Of a stretch of DNA of 64,000 nt, positions 36,356 to 45,506 are shown piece after piece. Source of the stretch: Thermotoga sp. KOL6 (GTDB lineage Bacteria > Thermotogota > Thermotogae > Thermotogales > Thermotogaceae). Within the stretch, counting starts at the first letter, position 1, and each line of letters starts with the position of its first letter. The stretch covers positions 372,001 to 436,000 of the forward strand of contig NZ_LNDE01000002.1 of the NCBI RefSeq assembly GCF_002866025.1. Reading direction: 5' to 3'. The position numbers and the translations under genes are program-made. The notes beneath the pieces are model-generated. The model worked only from the letters and a program-made list of their open reading frames with translations. It made no database searches and had not been told where the DNA came from.

Positions 36356-37684
36356 GAATTTTTTCCAATATCTATTTTTTAACGTATACCTCAAAAGTTC
36401 ATGCTTGAAATTTTTCATGTAAGATTGTATTTCTTCAGGAATTTGAGAGGTATCTTCTATTTTCGAGGGATATTGCTCTTTAGGATCTGCCCTCAGATCG
36501 AACAAGTATAACTGCCCGTCTAGTTTCATAAGTTTTTTATCTTTTGTTCTAATGCACCAGTTGTGAATACCCTTTTTCAATGGATCGTGTGCAATACTAT
36601 CTTTCCTTCTGAACCCTTCGCAGTATATGTACTCCCTTGTGTCTTTTCCTCCAAACAAAGTATCTTTTCCCACGAATTCCTTAGGTTTTTCGCCGAATAG
36701 AAACCTTGATATTGATGGAGCAAGGTCCACAAGCGAGACAAGTTTCTTTTTCTCAGAGTTTCTTTCTTCTTGTGAAAATTTTTCATTTCCCACTTTGACA
36801 ATCAATGGTACTCTAATAATTTCTTCGAAAGGTTTTGGAAGATGATCAAAATTCCCATGTTCAAGAAATTCTTCACCGTGGTCTGAAGTTATTATCACGA
36901 TGGTATCTCTTAGAATCCCCATGGTATCGAGCGCATTTAGAAGTCTTCCTATGTGGTGTTCTACTATCTCTAAGCCTTGTGTATACCAATCTTCAGCTAG
37001 TGTCCGCCATTTTTTTGCTTCTTCTCTCGAAAATTTTCCTCTGTCTCTAAAGAATTTGTTTATCAAAAACCTTTCTCTCAAAGATTGTTCCCACAGGCCT
37101 TGATAAGGTCCATGAACGTCCATGAAATCAATGAAAGCAAAAAAGCGCTGGTTTTTATTCTCTTTCAACAGTTCTATGAACTTATCAATTTGGTTTTGTG
37201 CTTTGTATATTATTGCCACATTTAGTAGTATTTTGAATATCTCCGATGCCTTATAAGTTAGATTACCTAGTTTCATTTTCTCAAGGGCTTTTTTTATTTT
37301 TGATTTCAGAAACCTTTTTTTCAATTCCATTTTACGCTCGCTCTGCCAAAAAATAATTCCCCTTGCATACCCGTACAAATCCGATACGTATATATTTCCA
37401 CCGTCGGATCCAAAGGTCACATAACCCTTTTGTTTCAAATACTCCGCAAAAGTTAAAGGGGCATGTATAACCCCTGGAGTCACCGTTTGAGAAGAATAAA
37501 TAGAAGCTAGAATACCTGGAAAAGAAAAAGGTGTGCTCGTTCCAGAGGAAAAGGCATGATCATATATTAACCCTTGACTTGCAATCTCATCGAGGATGGG
37601 AGTTTTGTGAGATTTCTCGAAACTTTCTGAGCAGCTTACATAATCATATCTCAATGTATCAATAACTAGGAAAAGAATATTCAT
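36341..37684 (-). CDS. sulfatase/phosphoglycerol-transferase-fold enzyme (alkaline phosphatase superfamily)
   Basis: A 447-residue protein with the metal sites of the superfamily: LFLVIDTLRYDYVS at the N-terminus, FIDFMDVHGPYQGL (metal His), and IITSDHGEEFLEHGNFDH. The nucleophile region reads SSGTSTPFSFPGILAS; the C/S-x-P-x-R motif needed for formylglycine conversion is absent, so a classical sulfatase is unlikely. Ser- or Thr-using phosphotransferases of the LtaS/EptA kind or a phosphodiesterase fit better. No membrane segments, so it appears cytoplasmic. First gene of the minus-strand group, divergent from the sulfate operon. Confidence 0.85.
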   Translation of the reverse strand: MNILFLVIDTLRYDYVSCSESFEKSHKTPILDEIASQGLIYDHAFSSGTSTPFSFPGILASIYSSQTVTPGVIHAPLTFAEYLKQKGYVTFGSDGGNIYVSDLYGYARGIIFWQSERKMELKKRFLKSKIKKALEKMKLGNLTYKASEIFKILLNVAIIYKAQNQIDKFIELLKENKNQRFFAFIDFMDVHGPYQGLWEQSLRERFLINKFFRDRGKFSREEAKKWRTLAEDWYTQGLEIVEHHIGRLLNALDTMGILRDTIVIITSDHGEEFLEHGNFDHLPKPFEEIIRVPLIVKVGNEKFSQEERNSEKKKLVSLVDLAPSISRFLFGEKPKEFVGKDTLFGGKDTREYIYCEGFRRKDSIAHDPLKKGIHNWCIRTKDKKLMKLDGQLYLFDLRADPKEQYPSKIEDTSQIPEEIQSYMKNFKHELLRYTLKNRYWKKFLRIP

Positions 37685-37758
37685 GTATGTATCCCTCCTA
37701 TCAATGTATGTTACAATGATAATGATATCATGTACTCATATTGGAGTGTGATGGGAGT
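37685..37758. promoter_or_regulatory. divergent control region of the sulfate-activation operon
   Basis: Seventy-four AT-rich bases between the sulfatase-fold gene (minus) and the first RHH gene (plus). Near the centre are ATGATATCAT, a 10-base palindrome, and an adjacent TGATAATGATA, possible operator sites, for example for the RHH protein encoded next to them. Clear -35/-10 pairs were not found. Confidence 0.35.
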
Positions 37759-37983
37759 ATGGACAGAGTCACGATAAAGATTCCTAAGTCTTTATACGCC
37801 AGAATAAAAAAGGTGATAGAAGGAACCAGTTACAACAGCGTAACGGAGTTTGTGGTAGATGTATTGAGAGATCTGGTCTCATCTGGAATAGAAAAGGTGA
37901 ACGACGAGTTCGAGATGACATCTCTCACGAAAGAAGAAATAAAAGCTATAAAGAGAAGGCTGAAAAACCTAGGATATCTGTGA
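37759..37983 (+). CDS. small ribbon-helix-helix-like protein
   Basis: A 74-residue protein. Residues 1-40 (VTIKIPKSLYARIKKVIE, then SVTEFVVDVLRDLV) have the strand-helix-helix pattern of RHH DNA-binding proteins. The C-terminus ends with EEIKAIKRRLKNLGYL, nearly repeated in the second small protein at 39467. An ATG at 37759 begins the RHH domain; an in-frame TTG at 37741 would add six residues. First gene of the sulfate operon, 37 bases before cysC. It may regulate the operon, or the C-terminal motif may act as a protein contact; neither is shown. Confidence 0.72.
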   Translation: MDRVTIKIPKSLYARIKKVIEGTSYNSVTEFVVDVLRDLVSSGIEKVNDEFEMTSLTKEEIKAIKRRLKNLGYL

Positions 37984-38020
37984 AAGACGTTGTACTTAGG
38001 AAGGGAGGGGAATTCATACA

Positions 38021-38623
38021 ATGGATCCCAAGGCCAAGAATATTGTGTGGCACGAAGGGAAGGTTAAGAAAGAGGATCGGGAAAAACTCCTTGGCCAGAA
38101 AGGAGTAGTCGTATGGCTCACGGGGCTTCCGGGTTCGGGGAAATCCACCATTGCTCATGAACTGGAATGGAGATTGCTTGAAAGAGGAAAACTTGCTTAC
38201 GTTCTAGATGGAGACAATATAAGACACGGTTTGAACAGTGATCTTGGTTTCTCGCCGGAGGACAGAAAGGAAAACATAAGGAGAATAAGTGAGGTGGCGA
38301 AACTCTTTGCAGATGCAGGGATCATCACTATCACGGCGTTCATTTCTCCTTACAGAGAAGATAGAAGAAGAGCTAGATCTCTTTTGAAAGAAGGAGAATT
38401 CATAGAGATTTATGTGAAATGTCCTCTTGAAGTACTCATAAAGAGAGATCCAAAGGGATTGTACAAAAGAGCTCTGAAAGGAGAAATAAAAGAATTTACA
38501 GGGATTTCCGCCCCCTACGAGGAACCAGAAAATCCCGAATTGATCGTAGAAACCGACAAAGAAAGCGTGGAGGAATCTGTTGGAAAAATCCTAAAGTATC
38601 TCGAAGAGAAAGGAATAATATAA
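38021..38623 (+). CDS. cysC: adenylylsulfate (APS) kinase
   Basis: Phosphorylates APS at the 3' position to give PAPS, the sulfate donor. The 200-residue protein has a short N-terminal extension, Walker [10 protein letters not shown] (35-43), the substrate segment [20 protein letters not shown] (shown in two parts: [20 protein letters not shown]), [12 protein letters not shown] and the lid around [20 protein letters not shown]. All known key residues are present. The ATG follows AAGGGAGGGG. It sits in one run with sat (41498), so the pathway ATP sulfurylase then APS kinase is complete. Confidence 0.97.
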   Translation: MDPKAKNIVWHEGKVKKEDREKLLGQKGVVVWLTGLPGSGKSTIAHELEWRLLERGKLAYVLDGDNIRHGLNSDLGFSPEDRKENIRRISEVAKLFADAGIITITAFISPYREDRRRARSLLKEGEFIEIYVKCPLEVLIKRDPKGLYKRALKGEIKEFTGISAPYEEPENPELIVETDKESVEESVGKILKYLEEKGII

Positions 38624-38642
38624 CTAATATCGGGGTGAAGGT

Positions 38643-39470
38643 ATGTTTGTGGATTTTCATGTACACACAAGTGCATCCGATGGTAGTTTCGCGCCAACAG
38701 AAGTGATAAAGATGGCTACAGACAAGGGCATAGAGGTTCTTTCAATAACTGATCACGATACTGTTGAAGGGGTACAAGAAATTTCTGGAGTAGAAGGGAT
38801 CGTTTTTGTTCCCGGAGTTGAGATCAGTTCGGAGTATCCTCGAACTTTGCATATTTTGGGATACGCCATAGATCCTTTTCACGAGAAATTGTGTGCGGTC
38901 TTGAAAGATCTGCAAGAATTTCGTAAAAAAAGAAACCTTCTGATCGTTGAAAAGATGAATCAAATGGGTTTTCATATAACGTTAGAAGAGCTCATAAAAG
39001 AAGCAGGTGGAGGGTTAGTCGGAAGACTCCATTTCGCTAGTTTGATGGTGAAAAAAGGTTTTGTCTCCAATTATCAGGAGGCTTTCGATAGATACTTGGG
39101 GAAAGGGAAACCTTTGTACATTGACAAAAAGCGTCTCCAACCGGACGAAGCTATCGGACTTATACTGGCAGCAGGTGGCATACCAGTTCTTGCACATCCT
39201 TATCAAGCGGAGGAAGATGAAGAAAAGTTGGAAGATCTTGTGAAAAAGTTAGCCGGTTTTGGCTTGAAAGGTATAGAAGTTTTCTACTCGAAGCACAACG
39301 AAAGAAGGATTTCAAAATATTTAGAGTTGGCCAAGAAATATGATCTGTTAGTGACTGCCGGCACCGACTTTCACGGTGAGAACAAGCCAGATATTCCACT
39401 GGGGATCAGTGTTCAGTACTATTATTTGAGAGAATTTCTTAGTGAAATTGAAGGGAGGTGTGTGTTATGA
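38643..39470 (+). CDS. PHP-domain phosphoesterase (TrpH/YciV-like), candidate pAp phosphatase
   Basis: A 275-residue cytoplasmic PHP protein with all metal motifs: FHVHTSASDGS (His6, His8), ITDHDTVEG, PGVEISSEY, VLAHPYQ and GTDFHG. It belongs with the TrpH/YciV class; E. coli YciV removes the 3' phosphate from nucleoside 3',5'-bisphosphates. Between cysC and sat, the natural candidate substrate is pAp, the product of sulfate transfer from PAPS, whose removal would relieve product inhibition. That substrate is inference from family and context. ATG after GGGGTGAAGG; the stop overlaps the next start. Confidence 0.9.
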   Translation: MFVDFHVHTSASDGSFAPTEVIKMATDKGIEVLSITDHDTVEGVQEISGVEGIVFVPGVEISSEYPRTLHILGYAIDPFHEKLCAVLKDLQEFRKKRNLLIVEKMNQMGFHITLEELIKEAGGGLVGRLHFASLMVKKGFVSNYQEAFDRYLGKGKPLYIDKKRLQPDEAIGLILAAGGIPVLAHPYQAEEDEEKLEDLVKKLAGFGLKGIEVFYSKHNERRISKYLELAKKYDLLVTAGTDFHGENKPDIPLGISVQYYYLREFLSEIEGRCVL

Positions 39471-39679
39471 AACAAGTTAACATTCCTGACGATCTGTATG
39501 AAGCCATTGAAAAAAAACTTGATGAATATGGTTTCAAAACGGTGGATGAGTATGTTACGTTCGTTTTAAAAGAGGTGATAAACACAGATGAAAAGGGTTC
39601 TGAGGATACGGATGTGTTTTCTGAAGAGGAAGAAGAAATCATAAAAAAGAGATTGAGAGATTTGGGATACCTGGATTGA
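39467..39679 (+). CDS. second small RHH-like protein
   Basis: A 70-residue protein starting with VNIPDDLYEAIEKKLDEYGF and TVDEYVTFVLKEVI, again the RHH pattern, and ending EEIIKKRLRDLGYLD after an acidic linker. The end matches that of the 37759 protein, and the two are probably paralogues. The ATG (39467) overlaps the stop of the PHP gene after GGGAGGTG. The same C-terminal pattern (RLxxLGY) is common at the ends of some alkaline-phosphatase-fold proteins (recalled), and such enzymes are nearby. Confidence 0.75.
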   Translation: MKQVNIPDDLYEAIEKKLDEYGFKTVDEYVTFVLKEVINTDEKGSEDTDVFSEEEEEIIKKRLRDLGYLD

Positions 39680-39680
39680 G

Positions 39681-41030
39681 ATGAAGAAGAAGGTTGTTTT
39701 TCTGGTTTCATTGGTCCTCTTTGTCTTACCGTTTTTCCTTTCACCGCCCTTTGATCTAAGTGAGGAAGGGTTCAAGACCCTAGTTATTTTTGCAATTTGT
39801 ACCCTTTGGTGGATCACAAACGTTGTACCTATCATGATAACAAGTCTTTTCGCAATTATCTCATTCCCTCTGTTGGGATTGGCGAGCTCAGAGGAGGTCT
39901 ATTCTTATTTTGGTAACACTTCTGTTTTCTTTTTAATAGGCTCTTTCATCATCAGTTCTGTGTTGAGAAGAAACGGTATCACACAAAAAGTAGCTTTAAA
40001 GTTCATAGAAACTTTTGGGAAAAACCCAAAAAGATTGATTCTAAGTGTTCTTTTTTCTTCTTATTTTCTGTCTCTGTGGATGCTCAGTCATGCGGTGGTA
40101 GCAGTTTTGTTGCCCATTGTGCTAGAAATAGCGAGCAATATGGAAGAGGGGAGTGAAAAGTTTGCAAAAGCGCTTTTGCTTGGAACTTTTTGGGGAGCAG
40201 TTTTGGGAGGTAACACTACCCTTCTTGGAGGTGCACGAGCACCTCTCGTTTTTGCTATGTTTCAACCCTACTTTGCTAGAAGGTTAACCTTTCTCAAATG
40301 GATTTTGGCTTCTCTTCCCATTACAGGAACTTTGCTTCTTTTTTCATCGTTTTTTCTCATCAAATTGACGCCTAATTTAGAAATGGAAAAAATAAGGAAA
40401 TTTCTTCGGTCAAGTATGAAGGAAGACACACTCTCTTCTAAGAAGATTTTCATCATTGCTGTCACCATAGTTACCATCTTTCTTTGGATGTTCGCAGGAG
40501 AACGAATAGGAGTTGCAAACATAGCGTTAGGAGCAGTAATTGTTCTTTTCTTTATGGATGCGGTCAGCTGGGGAGAGGTAGAGGAAGATGTAAATTGGGG
40601 AGTTATTCTCATGTACGGTGGAGCCATTGTGTTGGGAAGAATGGTGAGCAAGACAGGTTTGGCAGAGTGGATCGTTTCTCACCTGAAAATGGAAGTTCTC
40701 TCTCCTACTGTTCTGTTCTTTACAATGATAATAGGTGGTATGCTTTTAACGGAGGTGATGAGTAATTCCGCTGCCGCAGTGGTGTTGACGCAATTCGCTA
40801 TTCCACTTTTAGGGAGTATGAAGATACCTCCAGAAGCTGTGGCAGTGATGGTTTCCATGGTAACAGGATTTTCTTTCATGTTCCCAACAGGTTCACCGAG
40901 TGCTGCGTTGATTGCATCGACCGGATACATACAAATAAAAGATCTCGTAAAATACGGTGCTTTCATAGCTTTTTTATCTTTTGTTGTCTTCGTTGTTTTT
41001 GTGAACACTCTTTGGAAGTGGATCTTTTAG
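39681..41030 (+). CDS. SLC13/DASS-type anion transporter, candidate sulfate importer
   Basis: A 449-residue membrane protein with about eleven segments. Family features: TLWWITNVVPIMITSLFA, the first SNT-like loop GGNTTLLGGARAP, and the second loop MSNSAAAVVLTQFAIPL with PTGSPSAALIAS. SLC13 members move sulfate or dicarboxylates with sodium. The position between cysC and sat makes sulfate the likely cargo. The ATG follows the RHH gene by one base, with a weak ribosome site, suggesting coupled translation. Confidence 0.9.
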   Translation: MKKKVVFLVSLVLFVLPFFLSPPFDLSEEGFKTLVIFAICTLWWITNVVPIMITSLFAIISFPLLGLASSEEVYSYFGNTSVFFLIGSFIISSVLRRNGITQKVALKFIETFGKNPKRLILSVLFSSYFLSLWMLSHAVVAVLLPIVLEIASNMEEGSEKFAKALLLGTFWGAVLGGNTTLLGGARAPLVFAMFQPYFARRLTFLKWILASLPITGTLLLFSSFFLIKLTPNLEMEKIRKFLRSSMKEDTLSSKKIFIIAVTIVTIFLWMFAGERIGVANIALGAVIVLFFMDAVSWGEVEEDVNWGVILMYGGAIVLGRMVSKTGLAEWIVSHLKMEVLSPTVLFFTMIIGGMLLTEVMSNSAAAVVLTQFAIPLLGSMKIPPEAVAVMVSMVTGFSFMFPTGSPSAALIASTGYIQIKDLVKYGAFIAFLSFVVFVVFVNTLWKWIF

Positions 41031-41043
41031 GAGGCTTGATGAT

Positions 41044-41484
41044 GTGAAACTTGTCACCTTATTTTTGGATTTTGAGTGGAATCCTTTGGTGTTTTTGAAG
41101 GTCATAAAAAACGCCAGCGTGGTGAAGATCGTTCCTCTAATCGATGAGAATCTGATATCGCTTTCTATGGAATTGATATCGGAAAAAGGATGGTTGGGCA
41201 AGCATGAAATGGATGTTCTTATAAACACTCTGAAGAAACAGTTGGAGAAACAAGAAGAAAAGTTCTTGAGTGAAATGGAGAGGATTTTAAAAGAACGAAA
41301 TGTGGTTTACGTTATTGAAAGGAGAGAGGGCAACTTGAAAAAAGTTCTGATAGATCTTTTTTCTGAAAAACCGGATAAAGTGGTGATTTTCATAAGGAGG
41401 AGAAACCCTCTTCTGAAGGTGGTTAAGCCCATCTTACGAGGCATTATGAAAAATCATCAAAAAATCGAGATTGTGAAGGTGTAA
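41044..41484 (+). CDS. unknown protein, UspA-like at the C-terminus
   Basis: A 146-residue protein between transporter and sat. The second half (a helix with [20 protein letters not shown], then [20 protein letters not shown]) recalls the universal stress protein pattern of a DLIVIG-type strand, a glycine loop and a helix, but the usual ATP-binding glycines are not evident. USP domains often travel with transporters, so a regulatory role for the SLC13-type gene is possible. I do not recognise it firmly. GTG start 9 bases after AGGAGG. Confidence 0.55.
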   Translation: MKLVTLFLDFEWNPLVFLKVIKNASVVKIVPLIDENLISLSMELISEKGWLGKHEMDVLINTLKKQLEKQEEKFLSEMERILKERNVVYVIERREGNLKKVLIDLFSEKPDKVVIFIRRRNPLLKVVKPILRGIMKNHQKIEIVKV

Positions 41485-41497
41485 GGAGGTGTTTGTT

Positions 41498-42670
41498 GTG
41501 ATAAACCCCCATGGTGGACATTTAGTAAACAGGATTGTAGAAGTGGAAGAAAAAAAGGAGTGGGAAAGGAAAGCGAAAGAAATGAAAAAAATCACTGTGT
41601 CGTACTGGGATCTATCTGAGCTGGAAAACATCGCCACTGGGTTGTTCAGTCCATTGGAGGGTTTCATGGTGAAAGAGGACTACGATTCTGTGCTTGACGA
41701 TATGAGACTCGCAAATGGAGTAGTTTGGACTATTCCTGTTGTTCTTTCGATTCCTAAGGAGATAGCGAGGGAAATAAGAGTTGGTGATTGGGTAGCTATA
41801 CATGGAGAGGACGGGAAATTGTACGCTGTGATGAAAGTTGGTGATAAATACGAAAGGCGAAAAAGAGAAGAGGCCAAAAAAGTTTATAGGACGGAGGAAG
41901 ATGCTCATCCAGGCGTTGCATTTCTTTATTCTCAAGGAGATGTTTGTTTAGGAGGTAAAATCTGGCTTTTGAGCAGGGTAGAACATAAAAACTTTATTGA
42001 GTACAGATTTGATCCAAAGGATACTAGGAGAATTTTCCAGGAAAGGGGATGGAAAACAGTTGTAGCGTTTCAGACGAGAAATCCTATTCATAGAGCACAC
42101 GAGTATCTTCAGAAAGTGGCTCTGGAGATTGTCGATGGGCTGTTCATAAATCCGCTCGTTGGAAAAACAAAAAAAGGAGACATCCCTGCAGATGTGAGGA
42201 TGAAAACTTACGAGGTGATCATAGAAAAGTATTATCCGCAGGAAAGAGTTTTCTTAGGTGTTTTTCCCGTGAACATGAGATATGCGGGACCCAGGGAGGC
42301 CGTTTTCCACGCGATCTGTAGAAAAAATTACGGATGTACTCATTTTATCGTAGGAAGAGATCATGCAGGAGTGGGAAATTACTATGGAACGTATGAAGCA
42401 CAGGAGATATTTGATGAGTTCAAGCCGGAAGAAATAGAAATTGTACCTTTGAAATTCGAGCATGCTTTCTACTGTAAAAAATGCCAAGGAATGGCAACTA
42501 AGAAAACGTGCCCTCATCCAGATGAAGATCACGTCTATTTGAGCGGAACAAAGGTAAGAGAAATGCTTTCCAAAGGTGTCATGCCTCCTCCTGAATTTAC
42601 AAGACCGGAGGTTGCAAAGATACTGATGGATTACTATATGGGAAGAAGCTATTCTGAGCAAGTGAGGTGA
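41498..42670 (+). CDS. sat: ATP sulfurylase (sulfate adenylyltransferase)
   Basis: Makes APS and pyrophosphate from ATP and sulfate. The 390-residue protein is the homo-oligomeric archaeal/bacterial type: FSPLEGFM, the [13 protein letters not shown] nucleotide motif (QxRNP and HxxH, about residue 190), [24 protein letters not shown] and the zinc-binding FYCKKCQ...CPHPDEDH with SGTKVREML. No APS-kinase domain is fused; cysC supplies it. The GTG at 41498 follows AAGGAGGT by 7 bases and begins [11 protein letters not shown], the archaeal style of start. No CysDN-type subunits are found here. Confidence 0.97.
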   Translation: MINPHGGHLVNRIVEVEEKKEWERKAKEMKKITVSYWDLSELENIATGLFSPLEGFMVKEDYDSVLDDMRLANGVVWTIPVVLSIPKEIAREIRVGDWVAIHGEDGKLYAVMKVGDKYERRKREEAKKVYRTEEDAHPGVAFLYSQGDVCLGGKIWLLSRVEHKNFIEYRFDPKDTRRIFQERGWKTVVAFQTRNPIHRAHEYLQKVALEIVDGLFINPLVGKTKKGDIPADVRMKTYEVIIEKYYPQERVFLGVFPVNMRYAGPREAVFHAICRKNYGCTHFIVGRDHAGVGNYYGTYEAQEIFDEFKPEEIEIVPLKFEHAFYCKKCQGMATKKTCPHPDEDHVYLSGTKVREMLSKGVMPPPEFTRPEVAKILMDYYMGRSYSEQVR

Positions 42671-42675
42671 TGACA

Positions 42676-43995
42676 ATGAAAAAAGTAGCAGTAATAGGCT
42701 TAGACTGTGCAGATCCGAAATTGGTTTTCGAAGAATTCTGGGAAGAACTTCCAAATATGAGAAAACTTGCGAAGAGTTATGGACCTTTGAGATCCACAAT
42801 TCCACCCATAACAGTCCCTGCTTGGATGAGTATGATGACTGCAAAAGATCCTGGGGAGTTGGGAATATACGGTTTCAGGAACAGAAAAAGCTACGAATAT
42901 GACTCTGTTGTTTTTGCTAACTCGAGGATGATAAAGTATCCCACCGTTTGGGACACACTTGGGATCAGAAGTTACAAATCGATCGTTTTGGGGGTACCTT
43001 TGACGTATCCTCCGAAAAAGATAAATGGATGCATGGTGACGTCCTTTTTAACACCAGGCCTTGACGTTGAATACACTTATCCCCCTGAGTTGAAAGAAGA
43101 GATAAGTAAATGGGTGGGAAAATACATGTTCGACGTGGAAAATTTTAGAACGGAGAACAAGCAACTTGTGATCGACCAAGTTTATGAAATGACGGACAAG
43201 CGTTTCGAAGTGGCAAAACATTTAGTAACGGAAAAAGAGTGGGATTTTTTCATAATGGTTGAAATGGGTCCAGATAGAATGCATCATGCACTTTGGGCGC
43301 ACCACGATCCCACACACTTCAAACACGATCCAAATAGCCCTTACAAAAATGCAATAAGAGACTATTACAAGTATCTAGACGAAAAAATAGGCAATCTCGT
43401 TTCTCTGTTTCCTGATGATACAGTAGTGATTGTCGTTTCTGATCATGGAATACAGAAGATGGAGGGAGGTATCGCGGTAAACGATTGGTTGATAGAAAGG
43501 GGATATCTTGTTTTGAAAGAAAAACCAAAGGTACCGACACGCATAGGCCAGCTCATTAAGGAAGGAAAGATCGACTGGGAAAAGACGAAAGCATGGGGGT
43601 TAGGTGGATACTACGGGAGAATCTTTATAAACGTTGAGGGGAGGGAACCAAACGGTATCGTCAAAAAGGAGGAATACGAAGATTTCAGGGACGAGTTAAT
43701 AAAAGAGTTGGAATCTATAACTGATGAGCATGGGAACAATATAGGAACCAAAGTCTTTAAACCTGAAGAGGTTTACAAAAAGGTCAATAACATTGCACCC
43801 GATTTGATTGTGTATTTTGGAAATCTCAGGTGGCGTTCCATTGGAAGTGTGGGAAACGATACGATATGGCTTCACGAGAACGACACGGGACCGGACGATG
43901 CGAATCACGCTGAGGACGGCATAATTATCTCGTCCGAAGGGCAGGTTCCTAGGAGTATATATGAGGTGAGAGATTTCATTTTGAGTTTCTTCTGA
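42676..43995 (+). CDS. type I phosphodiesterase/nucleotide pyrophosphatase-like protein
   Basis: Alkaline phosphatase superfamily enzyme of 439 residues. The metal and nucleophile region is VIGLDCADP then PPITVPAWMSMMTAKDPG (Thr probable nucleophile), followed by MVEMGPDRMHHALW and VVSDHGIQKMEGG, and a final HAEDGIIISSEG. No signal peptide or anchor, so the enzyme is cytoplasmic. Such enzymes cleave phosphodiester or pyrophosphate bonds in nucleotides or act on glycan-lipid intermediates; it could turn over APS, PAPS or a sugar nucleotide. Starts at ATG 42676, 6 bases after GAGGTG. Confidence 0.9.
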   Translation: MKKVAVIGLDCADPKLVFEEFWEELPNMRKLAKSYGPLRSTIPPITVPAWMSMMTAKDPGELGIYGFRNRKSYEYDSVVFANSRMIKYPTVWDTLGIRSYKSIVLGVPLTYPPKKINGCMVTSFLTPGLDVEYTYPPELKEEISKWVGKYMFDVENFRTENKQLVIDQVYEMTDKRFEVAKHLVTEKEWDFFIMVEMGPDRMHHALWAHHDPTHFKHDPNSPYKNAIRDYYKYLDEKIGNLVSLFPDDTVVIVVSDHGIQKMEGGIAVNDWLIERGYLVLKEKPKVPTRIGQLIKEGKIDWEKTKAWGLGGYYGRIFINVEGREPNGIVKKEEYEDFRDELIKELESITDEHGNNIGTKVFKPEEVYKKVNNIAPDLIVYFGNLRWRSIGSVGNDTIWLHENDTGPDDANHAEDGIIISSEGQVPRSIYEVRDFILSFF

Positions 43996-44012
43996 TAAAT
44001 GGAGGGGTTTTT

Positions 44013-45506
44013 TTGGAGACACGGTACGAGAATTACTTGAAAACCACTGTAAAGCAAGCAGGAATGGTTTTTTTCGTCAGAGTTGTTGGCTATCTACTTG
44101 GATTTGTTTTGCAACTTGTTTTTGCAAGGCTCCTTGGGGTAGGTCTGTACGGGCTTTATTCACTTGGTTTTACAGTTGTCAATGTAGGTGTCTTGTTTTC
44201 CACTCTTGGAATGAGCTCTGGTGCGGTGAGATTCTTAGGAGAATATGTAGGAAAAAGAGAGTGGGGTAAAGTTAGGTTTCTTTTGGGAGTGATTTTCAAA
44301 ACTTCCCTTGTGGTCTCATCTGCAAGCGCAATTTTTCTAGTTGTTTTCAGGCGTCCTCTCGCACGAGTTTTCAACGAACCTCAACTTGAAGGTCTTTTCA
44401 TCTGGTTTTCCGCTGTTATTTTCTTCTATACACTTATGAACATTCTCTCTGGGATTTTTCAAGGTTTTAAAAAACCTTCGATCTTTGTATTCTGGAAAGA
44501 CGTTATGGAGAGAAGTTTGAGAATAGCCTTTTTTATTACCTTTTATTTGATAGGATTGAAGTTGATGGGAGCAGTTGTGGCAACGGTCATTTCATCTATC
44601 ATAGTTGTTCTATCGCTGTTTTCCAATCTTGTCAAGCTCACTCGACCGTTTTGGAAGGAAGAGATTTCTCCAATCGATATAAAGAGTTTCTTTACGTATT
44701 CACTGAGCATGCTTTTTGTAGGATTCACATATTTTCTAATGGGTCAGGTGAACCAGCTGATACTGGGTGTATTCTCTGATTCTACCAGTGTTGGTTTGTA
44801 CACAATCGCCAACACTGTTGCTCAACTCCTTGTGTTCTTTCTCGGCAGTTTCAACATGATTTTTGCGCCTATTATATCTGAACTCTATCACACAGGGCAA
44901 AAGGAAACTTTATCAAGAATGTATTCCAATCTTACAAGGTGGATTGTCTCATTGACTACTCCTTTGTTCTTGTGGATAGTGAGCTTTTCAAAAGAGATAC
45001 TCGCATTGTTTGGTACAGACTATATTGCTGCAAGAAATGCTTTGATCGTGCTTTCTGTTGCTCAATTGGTGAACGCAGCGGTTGGATCGAATGGTTTTCT
45101 ACTTTCAATGACAAAATACCAGAGATACGAGATGTTGAATGGGGTGGTAGTAGCCTCTCTGAACGTGGTGTTGAATATCTTGCTTGTTCCAAAATACGGT
45201 GTTTTGGGATCTGCTGTGGGAGGAGCCCTTGCGATAGCAAGTGTGAATATAATAAAAATGATAGAGGTATATTTTGCTTTGAGGATGATTCCTTACAATT
45301 TGAGATACATAAAACCCATAATTGCCAGTGTAATAGTATGGGTAGTCTTCATGTTTTTGAGACACATATTTGGTGGTTTTGTCCTTGTCTTAGTGAGTTT
45401 ATTGGCTGGGTTTGTTACAATGTTTCTTGTGCTTTCACTTTTGGGACTATATGAGGAAGATAAAATGATATTAAGAAGTATTTTCAGGAGGTTGAAAAAA
45501 TTATGA
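44013..45506 (+). CDS. Wzx-type lipid-linked oligosaccharide flippase
   Basis: A 497-residue membrane protein with 14 predicted segments, MATE/MVF-like polysaccharide translocase superfamily. Typical stretches: VRVVGYLLGFVLQLVFARLL at the N-terminus, a long PTR/GxxxG central part, and the C-terminal half with LNVVLNILLVPKYGVLGSAV. It would flip undecaprenyl-linked repeat units. TTG start after GGAGGGG. It is embedded in the sulfate operon, tying sulfate activation to export of a glycan. The stop overlaps the start of the next gene. Confidence 0.9.
   Translation: METRYENYLKTTVKQAGMVFFVRVVGYLLGFVLQLVFARLLGVGLYGLYSLGFTVVNVGVLFSTLGMSSGAVRFLGEYVGKREWGKVRFLLGVIFKTSLVVSSASAIFLVVFRRPLARVFNEPQLEGLFIWFSAVIFFYTLMNILSGIFQGFKKPSIFVFWKDVMERSLRIAFFITFYLIGLKLMGAVVATVISSIIVVLSLFSNLVKLTRPFWKEEISPIDIKSFFTYSLSMLFVGFTYFLMGQVNQLILGVFSDSTSVGLYTIANTVAQLLVFFLGSFNMIFAPIISELYHTGQKETLSRMYSNLTRWIVSLTTPLFLWIVSFSKEILALFGTDYIAARNALIVLSVAQLVNAAVGSNGFLLSMTKYQRYEMLNGVVVASLNVVLNILLVPKYGVLGSAVGGALAIASVNIIKMIEVYFALRMIPYNLRYIKPIIASVIVWVVFMFLRHIFGGFVLVLVSLLAGFVTMFLVLSLLGLYEEDKMILRSIFRRLKKL

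Noticed and set aside
37741-37983. First RHH protein as the antitoxin of a toxin pair
   Set aside because: No toxin-like gene follows; the next gene is cysC and the paralogue at 39467 is followed by a transporter.
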